Numbered from the stretch's first letter, positions 41,276 through 50,393 are shown. The stretch is 51,130 bases of DNA from Actinomycetota bacterium (GCA_027314515.1 DAHVAR010000025.1:1-51130), one strand, 5' to 3'. The notes: generated by a model not told the origin, from the sequence alone. Made by a program: numbers and translations.

Positions 41276-42592
41276 TCAGCCGGTCGGGCCCGAGGTCAGC
41301 GTCACGATGGCTGTCTGCGTCTGGCCGAACTGGCTCGACCACTCGATCCTGACCTTGTCGCCCGGATGATATTCCGCGATGACCGTCTGCAGGTCGGAGT
41401 TCGAGGTGAGCTGATGGCCGCCCAGCGCGATGATCGTGTCGCCCGCTGACAGGCCGGCTCTCGCTGCTGCCGTACCCGGCACGACGCCAGCGATCGTGAC
41501 GCCGTTACTCGCCTGGCCAATGCCGGCCCCCGCGGAGGCAGAGCTGGCCGGGTAGACCGCGACACCGAGGAACGCCGTCGCCCCGATGTGCACGGTGGCC
41601 GACGACTTGCCCGTCTCGATCTGGTTGGCAATCGCGATAGCCCGGTTAATCGGTATCGAGAAGGCTTGCGTCGTCTGCGCGGCCGTCGTGCCGTAACCAG
41701 CCGAGTTGCTGTTGGACGCCGCCGTGTCCATGCCGACGACCTGCCCGGACGAGTTGACGAGCGGGCCGCCGGAGTCGCCCGGCTGAATGGCCGCGTTGGT
41801 CTGGATCATCCCGGCCAGGTGCTCGACGGTGCCGTCACCGCTGTCCACCGCGCTGATGGCAGTGCCGGTGCTGGTCACCGTGCCGGTCACGACGGCCGGA
41901 TAGCCGCCCCTGCCCTCGGCGTTCCCGAGAGCCACCATGTGCTGGCCGGCCGCCACTGTGCTCGAATTGCCGATCGAGACGGTCGAGAGGCCGGATGCTC
42001 CGATCAACTTCAGCACCGCGACGTCGTTACGCTCGCTGTACCCGACGACCCTCGCGCTGTAGGTGCGGCCATTGCCGATGTCCCGGACCTTGATGGACGT
42101 GGCGCCCGCTACCACGTGGTTATTGGTCAGCACCTCACCCGTCGAGGTCAGCACCATTCCGGTACCCGCCGCGTTGGCACGCTGGTAGCCGAGCGTGGTC
42201 ATCACGTCCACCAGGCCCGGAGCTGTCCGGCTGGCGATCGCCGAGGTGCTCAGTGCAACCGCCGGCGAGCCAGCTGTCGCCCAGGCCGTGCCGCCCGCGA
42301 CCAGGGCGGCGGCCGTGACGCCCGAAGCCACGATCAGCGCCCTGCGCCGTCCACGGCGCGGTGGTGCCATGTGGTGGCCGCCGCCCGGCGCGGCACTGTG
42401 ACTGAGCCAGTTCGGTGGTGGTGGCGGTGGTGGCGGCACGGCTCCGTAAGCCCCGTAGCCGGCCGGGCTCCCATAGCCGGCCGGGCGATCGCCCTGCGGC
42501 ATCTGCCCGCCCGGTTCCTCGGGAACCCGGCCGCCGTCCGTGTTCTGCGCGTCGTCCCGGTCATGCTGGTCGAAGGAGCCATACATGCTGTT
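41276..42592 (-). CDS. membrane-anchored HtrA-like serine protease with PDZ domain
   Basis: A protein of about 438 residues. The cytoplasmic start is polar and Gly/Pro/Tyr-rich with a run of prolines. A single membrane segment (IVASGVTAAALVAGGTAWA) is preceded by RRGRRR. The trypsin-like domain shows the triad: H in VLTNNHVVAGA, D in SERNDVAVLKL and S in AIQPGDSGGPLV. One PDZ domain follows, including GVTIAGVVPGTAAARAGLSA and GDTIIALGGH. The enzyme should act outside the membrane on damaged or regulatory proteins. I chose ATG 42592; ATG 42583 is also possible. It is divergent from lipA. Confidence 0.9.
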   Translation of the reverse strand, partial: NSMYGSFDQHDRDDAQNTDGGRVPEEPGGQMPQGDRPAGYGSPAGYGAYGAVPPPPPPPPNWLSHSAAPGGGHHMAPPRRGRRRALIVASGVTAAALVAGGTAWATAGSPAVALSTSAIASRTAPGLVDVMTTLGYQRANAAGTGMVLTSTGEVLTNNHVVAGATSIKVRDIGNGRTYSARVVGYSERNDVAVLKLIGASGLSTVSIGNSSTVAAGQHMVALGNAEGRGGYPAVVTGTVTSTGTAISAVDSGDGTVEHLAGMIQTNAAIQPGDSGGPLVNSSGQVVGMDTAASNSNSAGYGTTAAQTTQAFSIPINRAIAIANQIETGKSSATVHIGATAFLGVAVYPASSASAGAGIGQASNGVTIAGVVPGTAAARAGLSAGDTIIALGGHQLTSNSDLQTVIAEYHPGDKVRIEWSSQFGQTQTAIVTLTSGPTG

Positions 42593-42832
42593 CATCGCAC
42601 ATCCGTTCCCATCGCAGGCCGTCACTGCCTCGTCCGCCGCTTCGTCGTGGCGCCCGATTGCCCTTGTCGGGCGGCCCCTGCACCTTTGATAGTCGGCTCC
42701 TACGCTTAGGCCGGCCTCGCAAAAGCCTGACGGTCACCTCCCGATCGGTTGAACAGATCCTGAGTGCCATCTCTGTCAGCTCAGGGACCTGTCCGTGCCG
42801 CGCCTGCGTCACCCCGTAATAGGCTGAAAGGC

Positions 42833-43780
42833 GTGGTACTAGCACCTGACGGCCGCCGCATGCTCCGCCTCGAGGCTCGCAACAGCCAGGTTCCGATCGA
42901 GCGCAAGCCACCGTGGATCAAGACCCGGCTCCGCACTGGCCCTGAGTACACCGAGCTCAAGCAGCTGGTCAGGCGCGAGGGCCTGCACACGGTGTGCGAG
43001 GAAGCCGGCTGCCCGAACATCTTCGAGTGCTGGGAAGACCGTGAGGCCACCTTCCTGATCGGCGGTGACCAGTGCACCCGTCGGTGTGACTTCTGCCAGA
43101 TCGCCACCGGCAAGCCCGGCCCGCTTGACGCCGACGAGCCGCGACGGGTCGCCGAGTCGGTGGCAGCCATGGGCCTTCGGTACGCGACGGTGACCGGCGT
43201 CGCTCGCGACGACCTGGCGGACGGCGGCTCCTGGCTGTACGCACAGACCTGCCGCGAGATCCACCAGGCCGTCCCCGGCTGCGGCGTCGAGCTGCTGATT
43301 CCCGACTTCAACGCCGATCCGGCGGAGCTGTCCGAGGTCTTCTCGGCCCGGCCTGAAGTGCTCGCCCACAACGTGGAGACGGTGCCGAGGATCTTCCGCC
43401 GGATCCGGCCGGGCTTCCGGTACGAACGGTCGCTGCGCGTGCTTGAGCTCGCCCGGGCGGACGGCCTGGTCACCAAGTCCAACCTGATCCTCGGCATGGG
43501 CGAGCGGCGGGAGGAAATCAGCCAGGCCATGGCCGATCTGCGGGCCGCAGGCTGCGAGCTGATCACCATCACCCAGTACCTGCGGCCGTCGGTCCGCCAC
43601 CACCCGGTCGACCGCTGGGTCCCGCCCGCGGAGTTCGACGAGCTGGCCGGGGAGGCCACCGAGCTCGGCTTCGCAGGCGTCCAGTCCGGACCGCTGGTCC
43701 GCTCGTCATACCGAGCGGGCCGGCTTTACCGCCAGGCCATGCAACGTCGTTCCGGCCCGGTATCCTCGCCGTCATGGTGA
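42833..43780 (+). CDS. lipA: lipoyl synthase, radical SAM
   Basis: A 315-residue enzyme that inserts two sulfur atoms into protein-bound octanoyl groups. The auxiliary cluster cysteines are in [12 protein letters not shown], the radical SAM cluster in CTRRCDFC, and the serine ligand of the auxiliary cluster is in the closing [14 protein letters not shown] and HPVDRWV are also typical. GTG 42833 has AAAGG upstream. It works after LipB and serves SucB and other lipoyl enzymes. The stop region overlaps the DUF4191 start by 7 bases. Confidence 0.96.
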   Translation: MVLAPDGRRMLRLEARNSQVPIERKPPWIKTRLRTGPEYTELKQLVRREGLHTVCEEAGCPNIFECWEDREATFLIGGDQCTRRCDFCQIATGKPGPLDADEPRRVAESVAAMGLRYATVTGVARDDLADGGSWLYAQTCREIHQAVPGCGVELLIPDFNADPAELSEVFSARPEVLAHNVETVPRIFRRIRPGFRYERSLRVLELARADGLVTKSNLILGMGERREEISQAMADLRAAGCELITITQYLRPSVRHHPVDRWVPPAEFDELAGEATELGFAGVQSGPLVRSSYRAGRLYRQAMQRRSGPVSSPSW

Positions 43781-44484
43781 AAAAGTCCGGCGCCGATGCG
43801 CCGAACCCGGCCGATCCCACATCGATGGGGCGGATTAAGCAGATACGCATGATCGCGGGCATTATCCGCAAGCAGAACCCGCGCGCGCTTCCGCTCGTTG
43901 CGCTGGCCGGCGTCGGCGTGGCGGCCGTCGTCATCGTCATCGGCTACTTTACCGGCCTGATCTGGGGCTTCATTCCGATCGGGATCCTGGCAGGCGGTCT
44001 CGGTGCGATGGTGCTTTTCGGCCGGTTCGCCACTTCGGCGCAGTACAAGGCCATCGAGGGCCAGCCGGCTGCCGCCGCGGCGGTGCTGCAGAGCTTGCGC
44101 GGCGGCTTCACCACCACCCCGGCTATCGCCGCCAACCGGAACATGGACGTGGTGCACCGCACGGTCGGCAAGCCCGGCGTCATCCTGGTCGGCGAGGGCT
44201 CCGCCACCCGGCTGCCGAGCCTGCTGGCCGCCGAGAAGAAGCGGATCTCGCGGATCGCCAGCCAGGTGCCGATCTACGACTTCCAGGTCGGCGACGGCGA
44301 GGGCCAGGTCCCGATCCGGGAGCTGAACAAGAAGATCATGAAGCTGCCCCGCAACATGACCGGCCAGGCTGTCGCCGACCTCAACTACCGGCTGAACGCG
44401 CTGCCAGCGCAGTTGCAGATGCCGAAGGGGCCGATGCCGAGGAGCGCTCGGCTGCCCAAGGCGCCGCGGCCGAAGATGCGGTAG
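43774..44484 (+). CDS. DUF4191 family membrane protein
   Basis: A protein of 236 residues with two membrane segments (about 37-60 and 62-85), a basic start ([21 protein letters not shown]-like) and a cytoplasmic part containing [15 protein letters not shown] and [20 protein letters not shown]. The family is actinobacterial and is almost always encoded just after lipA, as here with overlapping ends. Function unknown. Confidence 0.9.
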   Translation: MVKKSGADAPNPADPTSMGRIKQIRMIAGIIRKQNPRALPLVALAGVGVAAVVIVIGYFTGLIWGFIPIGILAGGLGAMVLFGRFATSAQYKAIEGQPAAAAAVLQSLRGGFTTTPAIAANRNMDVVHRTVGKPGVILVGEGSATRLPSLLAAEKKRISRIASQVPIYDFQVGDGEGQVPIRELNKKIMKLPRNMTGQAVADLNYRLNALPAQLQMPKGPMPRSARLPKAPRPKMR

Positions 44485-44542
44485 CCGCACCGGCGGGGCG
44501 CAGCAGCACGGCACCAGGCACAATCCGACCGGGAACGCGGAA

Positions 44543-45019
44543 TCAGGCGCGAATCACTACGGTCCTTCCGGCTTTGTCCTGAAGGCCGCGCAAGTCCCTG
44601 TCCATCATCATGGCTGGCACCACCAGCATGAGCAGCAGGGTACGAGCGAACGCTCTCAGCAGCCCGACCGGCTGCCCGTCCAGTCGCACGACCCGCAGTC
44701 CGACCAGCCGCTTGCCGATGGTGAACCCGGTCAACGCCGTCAGCAGCCAGTCCTCGACGCCGAAGACCGCCGGAGTCCACAGCCTCGGCTGAACAAGCAC
44801 GCTGGCAGCGTGGCCGGCCTGCGGGTGATAGAAGAACGCCAGGGCGATCAGGCTGCAGGCGATCCAGTCGATCAGCAGCGCTGCGAACCGCCTGCTCCAG
44901 CCGGCCACCGAGCCGCGGCCCGACTCCGGGAGCCCGAAGTCCTGGCCCGGATAGAATGTGTCATCGGCAGCGGGCTGCTGGCTGCCCGTGCGCTGGCTGG
45001 TCGCGTGCTGATTGCTCAC
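44543..45019 (-). CDS. RDD family membrane protein
   Basis: A protein of 158 residues. Typical blocks are GWSRRFAALLIDWIACSLIA (R and D of the first segment), TGFTIGKRLVGLRVVRLDG and LLRAFARTLLLMLVVP. The family name comes from these Arg-Asp-Asp positions. The gene is divergent from glnA; its start is about 50 bases from the GlnR-type box, so it could share that control. Function unknown; some RDD proteins affect ion transport. Confidence 0.88.
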   Translation of the reverse strand: MSNQHATSQRTGSQQPAADDTFYPGQDFGLPESGRGSVAGWSRRFAALLIDWIACSLIALAFFYHPQAGHAASVLVQPRLWTPAVFGVEDWLLTALTGFTIGKRLVGLRVVRLDGQPVGLLRAFARTLLLMLVVPAMMMDRDLRGLQDKAGRTVVIRA

Positions 45020-45068
45020 AGGCCAACGGTAGCCGCTTCACCCGGCTTGCGAGCCAGCGCCCGTGAGC

Positions 45069-45084
45069 GTAACACCAGCGAAAC
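45069..45084 (+). promoter_or_regulatory. GlnR-type binding site upstream of glnA
   Basis: GTAAC at 45069-45073, six bases (ACCAGC), then GAAAC at 45080-45084 is an exact fit to the actinobacterial GlnR box GTnAC-n6-GaAAC. It lies about 160 bases upstream of the glnA start in the divergent region with the RDD gene. GlnR activates glnA under nitrogen limitation in relatives. Confidence 0.75.
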
Positions 45085-45244
45085 ATAGGGGACACGGCCA
45101 GGAAACTGATCGCCGCTAGCGTCCTAATCGCCCCCGGATGGCGGCGCAGGTCCTGCTGCGCAGGCTGGTGCCGGGCGGCAGCAAACCGGGAGGCGGCAGC
45201 AATTGCGCCAGCGGCATTCACCGGCCGGCGCGTAAGGAGAGCTG

Positions 45245-46669
45245 ATGTTCACAAGCGGCGACGAGGTACTGCGGTTCATCGAGGCCGAGGGGGTGCAGTT
45301 CATCGACGTGCGCTTCTGCGACCTCCTCGGTACGATGCAGCACTTCACCGTGCCTGCCGAGTCATTCGACGAGAGCGTCTTCACCGAAGGGCGGATGTTC
45401 GACGGCTCATCGATCCGGGGCTTCCAGCAGATCCACGAGTCGGACATGCTCCTGATGCCCGACCCGGCCACCGCGGTCATCGACCCGTTCCGGACGCACA
45501 AGACGCTGAACCTGACGTTCTTCGTGCACGACCCGCTCACCGGGGAGCCGTACAGCCGCGACCCGCGCAACATCGCCCGCAAGGCGGAGGACTACCTGCG
45601 CGGCAGCGGCATCGCTGACACGATCTACGTCGGCCCGGAGGCCGAGTTCTACATCTTCGACTCGGCGCGCTACGAGACCAGCCCGAACGAGGGCTACTAC
45701 CACATCGACTCGATCGAGGGTGCCTGGAACACCGGCCGGGATGAGCCGGGCGGCAACCTCGGCGCCAAGCCCCGGTACAAGGGCGGCTACTTCCCGGTGC
45801 CGCCGATGGACCACTACACCGACCTGCGCTCGGAGATGGTGCGCAAGCTGATCGAGGTCGGCATCACCGTCGAGATGCAGCACCATGAGGTCGGCACCGC
45901 CGGCCAGGCCGAGATCGACATCAAGTTCGACACGCTACTGACCATGGCCGACAACCTGATGCTGTACAAGTACGTCGTCAAGAGCGTGGCCAGGGCGGCC
46001 GGCAAGACGGTGACCTTCATGCCGAAGCCGCTGTTCGGCGACAACGGCTCGGGCATGCACTGCCATCAGAGCCTGTGGAAGGACGGCGCCCCGCTGTTCT
46101 ACGACGAGGTCGGCTACGCCGGGCTCTCCGACATCGGCCGGTACTATGTCGGCGGCCTGCTCAAGCACGCACCATCGCTGCTGGCCTTCACCAACCCGAC
46201 GATGAACTCCTACCACCGGCTGGTTCCCGGCTACGAGGCCCCGGTGAACCTGGTCTACAGCCAGCGCAACCGGTCTGCCTGCATCCGGGTCCCGATCACC
46301 GGGCCGAACCCGAAGGCCAAGCGGCTGGAGTTCCGCGTCCCGGACCCGTCAGCCAACCCGTACCTGGCCTTCGCCGCGATGCTGATGGCGGGCGTCGACG
46401 GCATCAGGAACAAGATCGAGCCGCCCGAGCCGGTGGACAAGGACCTGTACGAGCTGCCGCCCGATGAGGCCAAGTCGATCCCGCAGGTGCCGGGCTCGCT
46501 GGAGGCGGTGCTCAACAACCTCGAAGCCGACCACGACTACCTGCTCGAGGGCGGCGTGTTCACGCCGGACCTGATCGAGACCTGGCTGGACTACAAGCGG
46601 TCCAACGAGATCGACGCGATCCGGCTTCGCCCGCACCCGCACGAGTTCGAGCTCTACTACGACGTTTAA
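45245..46669 (+). CDS. glnA: glutamine synthetase, type I
   Basis: A 474-residue enzyme that makes glutamine from glutamate, ammonia and ATP; a dodecamer. Family blocks: [60 protein letters not shown] and [20 protein letters not shown]. The regulatory tyrosine is in [18 protein letters not shown], so adenylylation control is possible. AAGGAGAG precedes ATG 45245. The GlnR-type box upstream predicts nitrogen control. Full family length. Confidence 0.97.
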   Translation: MFTSGDEVLRFIEAEGVQFIDVRFCDLLGTMQHFTVPAESFDESVFTEGRMFDGSSIRGFQQIHESDMLLMPDPATAVIDPFRTHKTLNLTFFVHDPLTGEPYSRDPRNIARKAEDYLRGSGIADTIYVGPEAEFYIFDSARYETSPNEGYYHIDSIEGAWNTGRDEPGGNLGAKPRYKGGYFPVPPMDHYTDLRSEMVRKLIEVGITVEMQHHEVGTAGQAEIDIKFDTLLTMADNLMLYKYVVKSVARAAGKTVTFMPKPLFGDNGSGMHCHQSLWKDGAPLFYDEVGYAGLSDIGRYYVGGLLKHAPSLLAFTNPTMNSYHRLVPGYEAPVNLVYSQRNRSACIRVPITGPNPKAKRLEFRVPDPSANPYLAFAAMLMAGVDGIRNKIEPPEPVDKDLYELPPDEAKSIPQVPGSLEAVLNNLEADHDYLLEGGVFTPDLIETWLDYKRSNEIDAIRLRPHPHEFELYYDV

Positions 46670-46711
46670 AGATCATCATGGCTCTGACCAGCCATAGCTC
46701 TAGCTGATCTT
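46669..46711. terminator. compound stem-loop after glnA
   Basis: An outer pair AAGATCA (46669-46675) / TGATCTT (46705-46711) encloses an inner pair ATGGCT (46678-46683) / AGCCAT (46690-46695). It overlaps the last base of the glnA stop codon and the stop of an integrase fragment from the other strand at 46700. It may end both transcripts, or be a trace of a recombination site. Confidence 0.5.
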
Positions 46712-47052
46712 GTCCCGTGTTCCGTCTCTGTTCCGGCCGGGTCCGTCCCGAAAACTTGCCTTCAGGACTGTTCTCGTGGACTCATCCCGGTCGGGCCAGA
46801 GATAGCCGTAGGGGTCGAGCGTCGTCTTCGCTGAAGCGTGCCGCAGCCGTGCCTGCACGAGCTTCACGTCAGCGCCGTGGGCGATCAGGAAGCTCGCGAG
46901 ATAGTGCCGCAGGTCGCGCTAGCGCAAGCCCTCGGGCAGTTCCGGCACCTTTTTGCGCGCTGACCGGATAGCCCGCAGCCCGCACGCCTCGGCGCTGCGC
47001 AGGCCGGCCATCGAGCCGAGGAGCATGGACACCTGGGGGTAGGGCGGCATGG
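46700..47052 (-). pseudogene. C-terminal fragments of a phage-type tyrosine recombinase
   Basis: From about 47052, MLLGSMAGLRSAEACGLRAI carries the first catalytic arginine. An in-frame TAG follows near 46920, where family sequence is also missing. The rest reads RDLRHYLASFLIAHGADVKL, VQARLRHASAKTTLDPYGYL and WPDRDESTRTVL, with the HxxR and tyrosine motifs of pSAM2-type integrases. It ends at 46700, 30 bases after glnA. The internal stop and deletion make it inactive. Confidence 0.75.
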
Positions 47053-47450
47053 CGGCGCGGACGCACATGGCCGCCCGCGGCTACTCCCCGGCGACCATCC
47101 GGTCCGGTCGGCATGCCGCCGCCCAGCTGGCGACTGGCTGGCCGACCGCGGGATCACCCGGCCCGCGGAGGTCACACGCGAGGTCCTGGAACGCTACCGG
47201 CGGCACGTGTCCTACTAACCGGCAGCCCGGCGGGCAGCCGCTGCTGGCCGCCTCCCAGGCCCAGCGGCTGCAGGCCATCCGCCCCTTCTTCACCTGGTCC
47301 GCCTCCCGCAGGCTGATCATCACCGACCCGGCCGCCGTGCTGGAGCTGCCCGTCCGCCCCGCCGGCTGCCGCGGTCCTCGCTGACCGCGGCCGAGGCCGA
47401 GCAGGTCCTCGCCGTCCCCGACCTCGGCTCGCCGCTCGGGCAGACCCGTG
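47049..47450 (+). pseudogene. N-terminal fragment of a XerC/D-type tyrosine recombinase
   Basis: On the plus strand, HMAARGYSPATIRSG, then (other frame) ITRPAEVTREVLERYRRHVSY before a stop, then QRLQAIRPFFTWSASRRLII and DPAAVLELP, and finally LTAAEAEQVLAVPDLGSPLG. This is the core-binding (SAM-like) domain of a tyrosine recombinase, with at least two frame changes and one stop. The catalytic domain is absent. The fragment abuts, head to head, the C-terminal fragment on the other strand. Confidence 0.7.
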
Positions 47451-47473
47451 CGGCTCCGGACCGCAGGGGGGGG

Positions 47474-47620
47474 CGTCGGTCACGAAGAAGTGCCTTCTTT
47501 CCGCACTCAGTGTGTTCGGTCTTACTCGTGTGGCGATTGACATGGCATTCATCCTTCGATGTTGGCGGTGACTTTCGTGGTGGCCGGTGTTGCGTTTTCG
47601 TGTTGGGAGTGTGACCGACG
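47474..47620. repeat. low-GC patch bounded by 10-base inverted repeats
   Basis: CGTCGGTCAC at 47474-47483 is mirrored exactly by GTGACCGACG at 47611-47620. The DNA between is clearly poorer in GC than its surroundings and contains a hairpin AAGAAG-TGC-CTTCTT (47485-47499). No coding sequence is evident in the 260 bases from 47451 to 47711. It may be a small non-autonomous element or an end of a vanished insertion. Confidence 0.4.
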
Positions 47621-47711
47621 TCACCGCTCAGTGGGCGGTGCCGGCGTTGCTGGCCGATGGCGTCGGCTGATCAGGGGGGCCTGGTGTCGAGTGCCGGTTT
47701 AGCGTGGGCGT

Positions 47712-48275
47712 ATGAGCGATGGGGTCCCGGCATGGGCGTATGAGAAGGCGGAGGTTCTTCCGCATGATCCGCGGCTCGCTGAGCGGGCGCGGGCTGAGCG
47801 CGGCAGGCTGGCCGGGCTGCTGGCACCGTGGCTGGTGGACGGGGTCGAGCACGTCGGTTCGACGGCCGTTCCCGGGCTTGCCGCCAAGCCGGTCATCGAC
47901 CTGATGGCATCGGTGGCCGATCCTGACGCCGTGGTCGCGCAGGCGGGAGAACCGCTCGCCGCGGACGGCTGGTGTTATGTGCCGCCGGAGCTGGACTCGG
48001 GAGGAGCGTGGCGGCGGTTTTTCGTCAAGCCGGATGCCTCCGGCCAGCGGCGGGTGGCGCACCTGCACGTGATCCGGGCTGGTCACCCGCGGTGGGCGGA
48101 GCAGCTCGCGTTCCGGGACGCGCTGCGGCGCGATGACCGGCTGGCCGTGAGTTATGAGGAGCTGAAGCACCGGCTGGCGGCGCAGCATGCGGGCGACCGG
48201 GAGGCCTATACCGACGCTAAGGCTGAGTTCGTCGCGGATGCGCTCCGGCGGGCGGCCGGTCCGGGTGCCATCTGA
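47712..48275 (+). CDS. GrpB family protein (UPF0157, nucleotidyltransferase-like)
   Basis: A protein of 187 residues. The family core is VEHVGSTAVPGLAAKPVIDLM, where GSTAVPG and the following D resemble a nucleotidyltransferase active site. HLHVIRAGHPRWAEQLAFRD and YTDAKAEFV at the end are also typical. GrpB members include a glutamate-related nucleotidyltransferase-like group; no reaction is established here. The gene is intact although both sides are decayed. Confidence 0.88.
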   Translation: MSDGVPAWAYEKAEVLPHDPRLAERARAERGRLAGLLAPWLVDGVEHVGSTAVPGLAAKPVIDLMASVADPDAVVAQAGEPLAADGWCYVPPELDSGGAWRRFFVKPDASGQRRVAHLHVIRAGHPRWAEQLAFRDALRRDDRLAVSYEELKHRLAAQHAGDREAYTDAKAEFVADALRRAAGPGAI

Positions 48276-48399
48276 CGGTCTCGCGGCGGGGAAATCGACG
48301 CTCATGACGGCGCTCCCGCGCGGGCGGCGGGTGTCGTGTCGGCGTGCCCGGGCTGTGGCAGGCTGCGGATGTTGCCGCGGGTGCCGGACGGCCAAGCTC

Positions 48400-48594
48400 G
48401 CGGGGGCGCCTTTCGAATTCTTCGCGCAGGTGGGCGTAGGGGCGGCTGCCGTAGAAGGCGGTGCGGTCGACGCATGCCTCGCGGGCGAGTGTCTTGACGT
48501 CGCACCGGCCGCCCGGCGGGATGTCGCCGCGCAGGAGCCGGTCGGTGGCGGCGCGGATGCGGTCCTCGTTGGCGGCGCGCTGGTCAGGTGTGAT
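48400..48594 (-). pseudogene. remnant of a DUF6262/TnpC-like accessory gene
   Basis: Downstream of the integrase fragment, the minus strand reads TPDQRAANEDRIRAATDRLL and then VKTLAREACVDRTAFYGS and HLREEFERR before protein-like sequence ends. This is the helix-turn-helix-like start of the small TnpC/DUF6262 protein encoded third in Tn554-type elements. The expected start position holds ATC (48592-48594), and the coiled-coil C-terminus is lost. It overlaps the integrase stop by a few bases. Confidence 0.55.
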
Positions 48595-49360
48595 CCGCGT
48601 GCTGCTCCTGATGGTCGGTGTCCGGGCTGGCCGCGTCGATGGCGTCCAAGACGCGCAGCGCCCGGTCGTGGTCGGCTCGCAGTCGTGCCTTCTCGGTCTT
48701 GCGGGCCGGGCCGAGCTGGCCGAGGAACCTCCGGGTGTTCGCGGCGTGTTCTGCCCAGACGGGCCGGTGGCAAGGGTGGTGGGTAGCTTGCGGGCGGCGG
48801 GCGGAGTCGCACATTCCGATGAGGGGCTTGTCCGCGGCGGGGGTTCCGGCGAGCCGGAGGCAGAGCGCCCGGGACGGGTCGGTGAACCAGCAGTAGTTCG
48901 CGGTGCCGAGGTGGAGCGTCCGGGCTCGCTTGGTCATGAGGTTGAGCACGTCGCGGTCGCTGGCCTGGGCCTTGGGTGCTCCGGGGGCGTCGGCAGCGAG
49001 CTTGCCGTCGACGTGGGCGAAGAACTCGGTGAGCTCGCGGGCGCCGGGCCCGGCGGGCATGATGCCTTGCTGGTAGTTGCGAAACTCGGCCCAGACCAGT
49101 TCCAGGTTGTGCTCGGCCTCGTGCTTGTTCACCTCGGCGAGCAGTTCGGCCTGCGCTCCGCCCGGCCGGGATGCATAGCCTTCCGTGGTTGCCACGGCGA
49201 TATGTTTCAGGTGCAGTTTCGCGGCGAGGACGCCGCCGGGCCGGCAAGCGAGCTCGATCGCCAGGGTCCTGCGCAGGGCGCGCAGGCTGACCGGGCCGTC
49301 CGGGACGGGAGCTAGCCCGAGCCGCTGGCCGGATGGGCCGTTGACCCAGCTCCGGAACCA
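48584..49360 (-). pseudogene. C-terminal half of a Tn554-type tyrosine integrase
   Basis: The open frame runs from just after a TAG at 49361 to the stop at 48584. It holds VSLRALRRTLAIELACRPGG and HLKHIAVATTEGYASRPGG, which contain the catalytic R and the nucleophile Y (EGY). The long tail has TLHLGTANYCWFTDPSRALC, AGTPAADKPLIGMCDSARRP and HPCHRPVWA, a cysteine/histidine-rich end that is typical of these large integrases. The N-terminal domains are not continuous with it: they are found inverted or on the far side of an inverted block (see 49364-50002). Confidence 0.72.
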
Positions 49361-49363
49361 CTA

Positions 49364-49728
49364 GTAGCGGACGTCGAGCGCGAACCGCCCCAGGAGCGGA
49401 TTTCCCGGCTGCGGGTCGTCGTGGAGGCGTTCGAGGAGCTGTGCCGCCTGGTACGCGGGCTCGATGACGACCCACTCGTCAGGTGCCGCCTTGCCGAGCT
49501 GACCCGCTTCCTGAACTGGCTGGGCGCCCAGGGCACCGCCCGCCTCGCCGACATCGACGCGGGCCGCTGCGAGGCATACCTGGCCCACCGGCGCTACCTG
49601 CTCGACGACAGCGGCCGCTGCCGCTGGCCGCTGAGCATGTCATACGGGACCGGCTGGAATCCGGCTGGTCACCCGATGACCCGCTGGCCCGGCTCTCCCC
49701 AGGCCTGCTGGCCCGGCAGGCCGGATGA
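49364..49728 (+). pseudogene. inverted middle segment of a Tn554-type integrase
   Basis: On the plus strand, ERISRLRVVVEAFEELCRLV and RCRLAELTRFLNWLGAQGTA, then RLADIDAGRCEAYLAHRRYLL form the core-binding domain of a large integrase. A frame change near 49620 leads to RLESGWSPDDPLARLSPGLL. The neighbouring N- and C-terminal parts of such an integrase lie on the minus strand on both sides, so this block is inverted relative to them. Confidence 0.68.
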
Positions 49729-49729
49729 T

Positions 49730-50002
49730 CACGGCTTCGTGCCGGGGAGCAATCATGGCCATGATCTGCTCCTTGGCGACCAGCCGCCAGTCGTCGCGGG
49801 AGACCGCGGCGAAGTCGAACCGGCGGCTGACCTTGGCCATCTGGTTGGGCAGGCCGATGACGTCGGCGAAGTCCCACAGGTCGTCATCGAATGCCGGGCG
49901 TGCCGTGCCGTCGGGCAGGGTGAGCCCGGCCGCGCGGCAGACGTCGGCGCCGGCGAACGGCGAACGGCGCGGACTGGCGGCGTCGGCCAGTGCGGTTGTC
50001 AT
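49730..50002 (-). pseudogene. N-terminus of a Tn554-type integrase
   Basis: From ATG 50002, behind GAGGAG, 91 codons read normally: SPFAGADVCRAAGLTLPDGT, ARPAFDDDLWDFADVIGLPN and RRFDFAAVSRDDWRLVAKEQ, ending IAPRHEAV. This is the start of a large actinobacterial site-specific integrase. After residue 91, at about 49730, sequence identity with the family stops, exactly where the inverted block begins. The ATG overlaps the TGA of the upstream minus-strand frame (ACGAGATGA), as in tnpA-tnpB pairs. Confidence 0.7.
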
Positions 50003-50100
50003 CTCGTGAGCTCCTCGGGGCGCAGGGGGATCTCGTCGTCGCGGTCGCCGACGCTGGCGGCGGCCCGGTTGACGGTCGTCACGCTGATCTCCGGCACCGA
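49999..50100 (-). pseudogene. tail of an upstream integrase-type gene
   Basis: About 33 codons on the minus strand end in DDEIPLRPEELTR and a TGA that overlaps the start of the next integrase fragment. The coupling resembles the first two genes of Tn554-type elements, so this is probably the end of the first integrase. It is too short to identify by itself. Confidence 0.3.
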
Positions 50101-50393
50101 CGATGACGGAGTCCCCGGCCCAGTCGATCTCGCCGGTTACCAGGTCGTCGTCGAGGCGCTCGCGTCCGGCGCCGGCTGGGACACCGAGTACCTCCGGGAC
50201 ATCTGGCGGCTCTGCAACCTGGGCATCGACAAGCCCGAGGCCACCTTCAGCTTCACGGGAATCCCCCAGGCCTGGCTGCGGGACCTGGCCAAGAGATACA
50301 CCCGCTGGCAGCTGTCCACCGGCCTGTCCGTCAGCACGGCCGGGAACGGGGTCCGGGCCGTGACCCGGTTCGCCCCTGCAGGCGGAAATGGGC
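50101..50393 (+). pseudogene. inverted N-terminal fragment of a second Tn554-type integrase
   Basis: The plus strand reads YLRDIWRLCNLGID, then ATFSFTGIPQAWLRDLAKRY and TRWQLSTGLSVSTAGNGVRA before the sequence loses character near 50393. The FTGI.Q.WLR..AKR..RWQLSTG..... pattern is the N-terminal region of large actinobacterial integrases of the Tn554 type. No catalytic part follows on this strand. Confidence 0.6.

Noticed and set aside
41087-41449. plus-strand frame across the end of the protease gene
   Set aside because: No domain, and it is antisense to the protease C-terminus and PDZ region.
47628-49475. 615-codon open frame on the minus strand
   Set aside because: It spans the antisense of GrpB and the integrase fragments in a different frame; the translation is Arg/Pro/Ala-rich with no domain.
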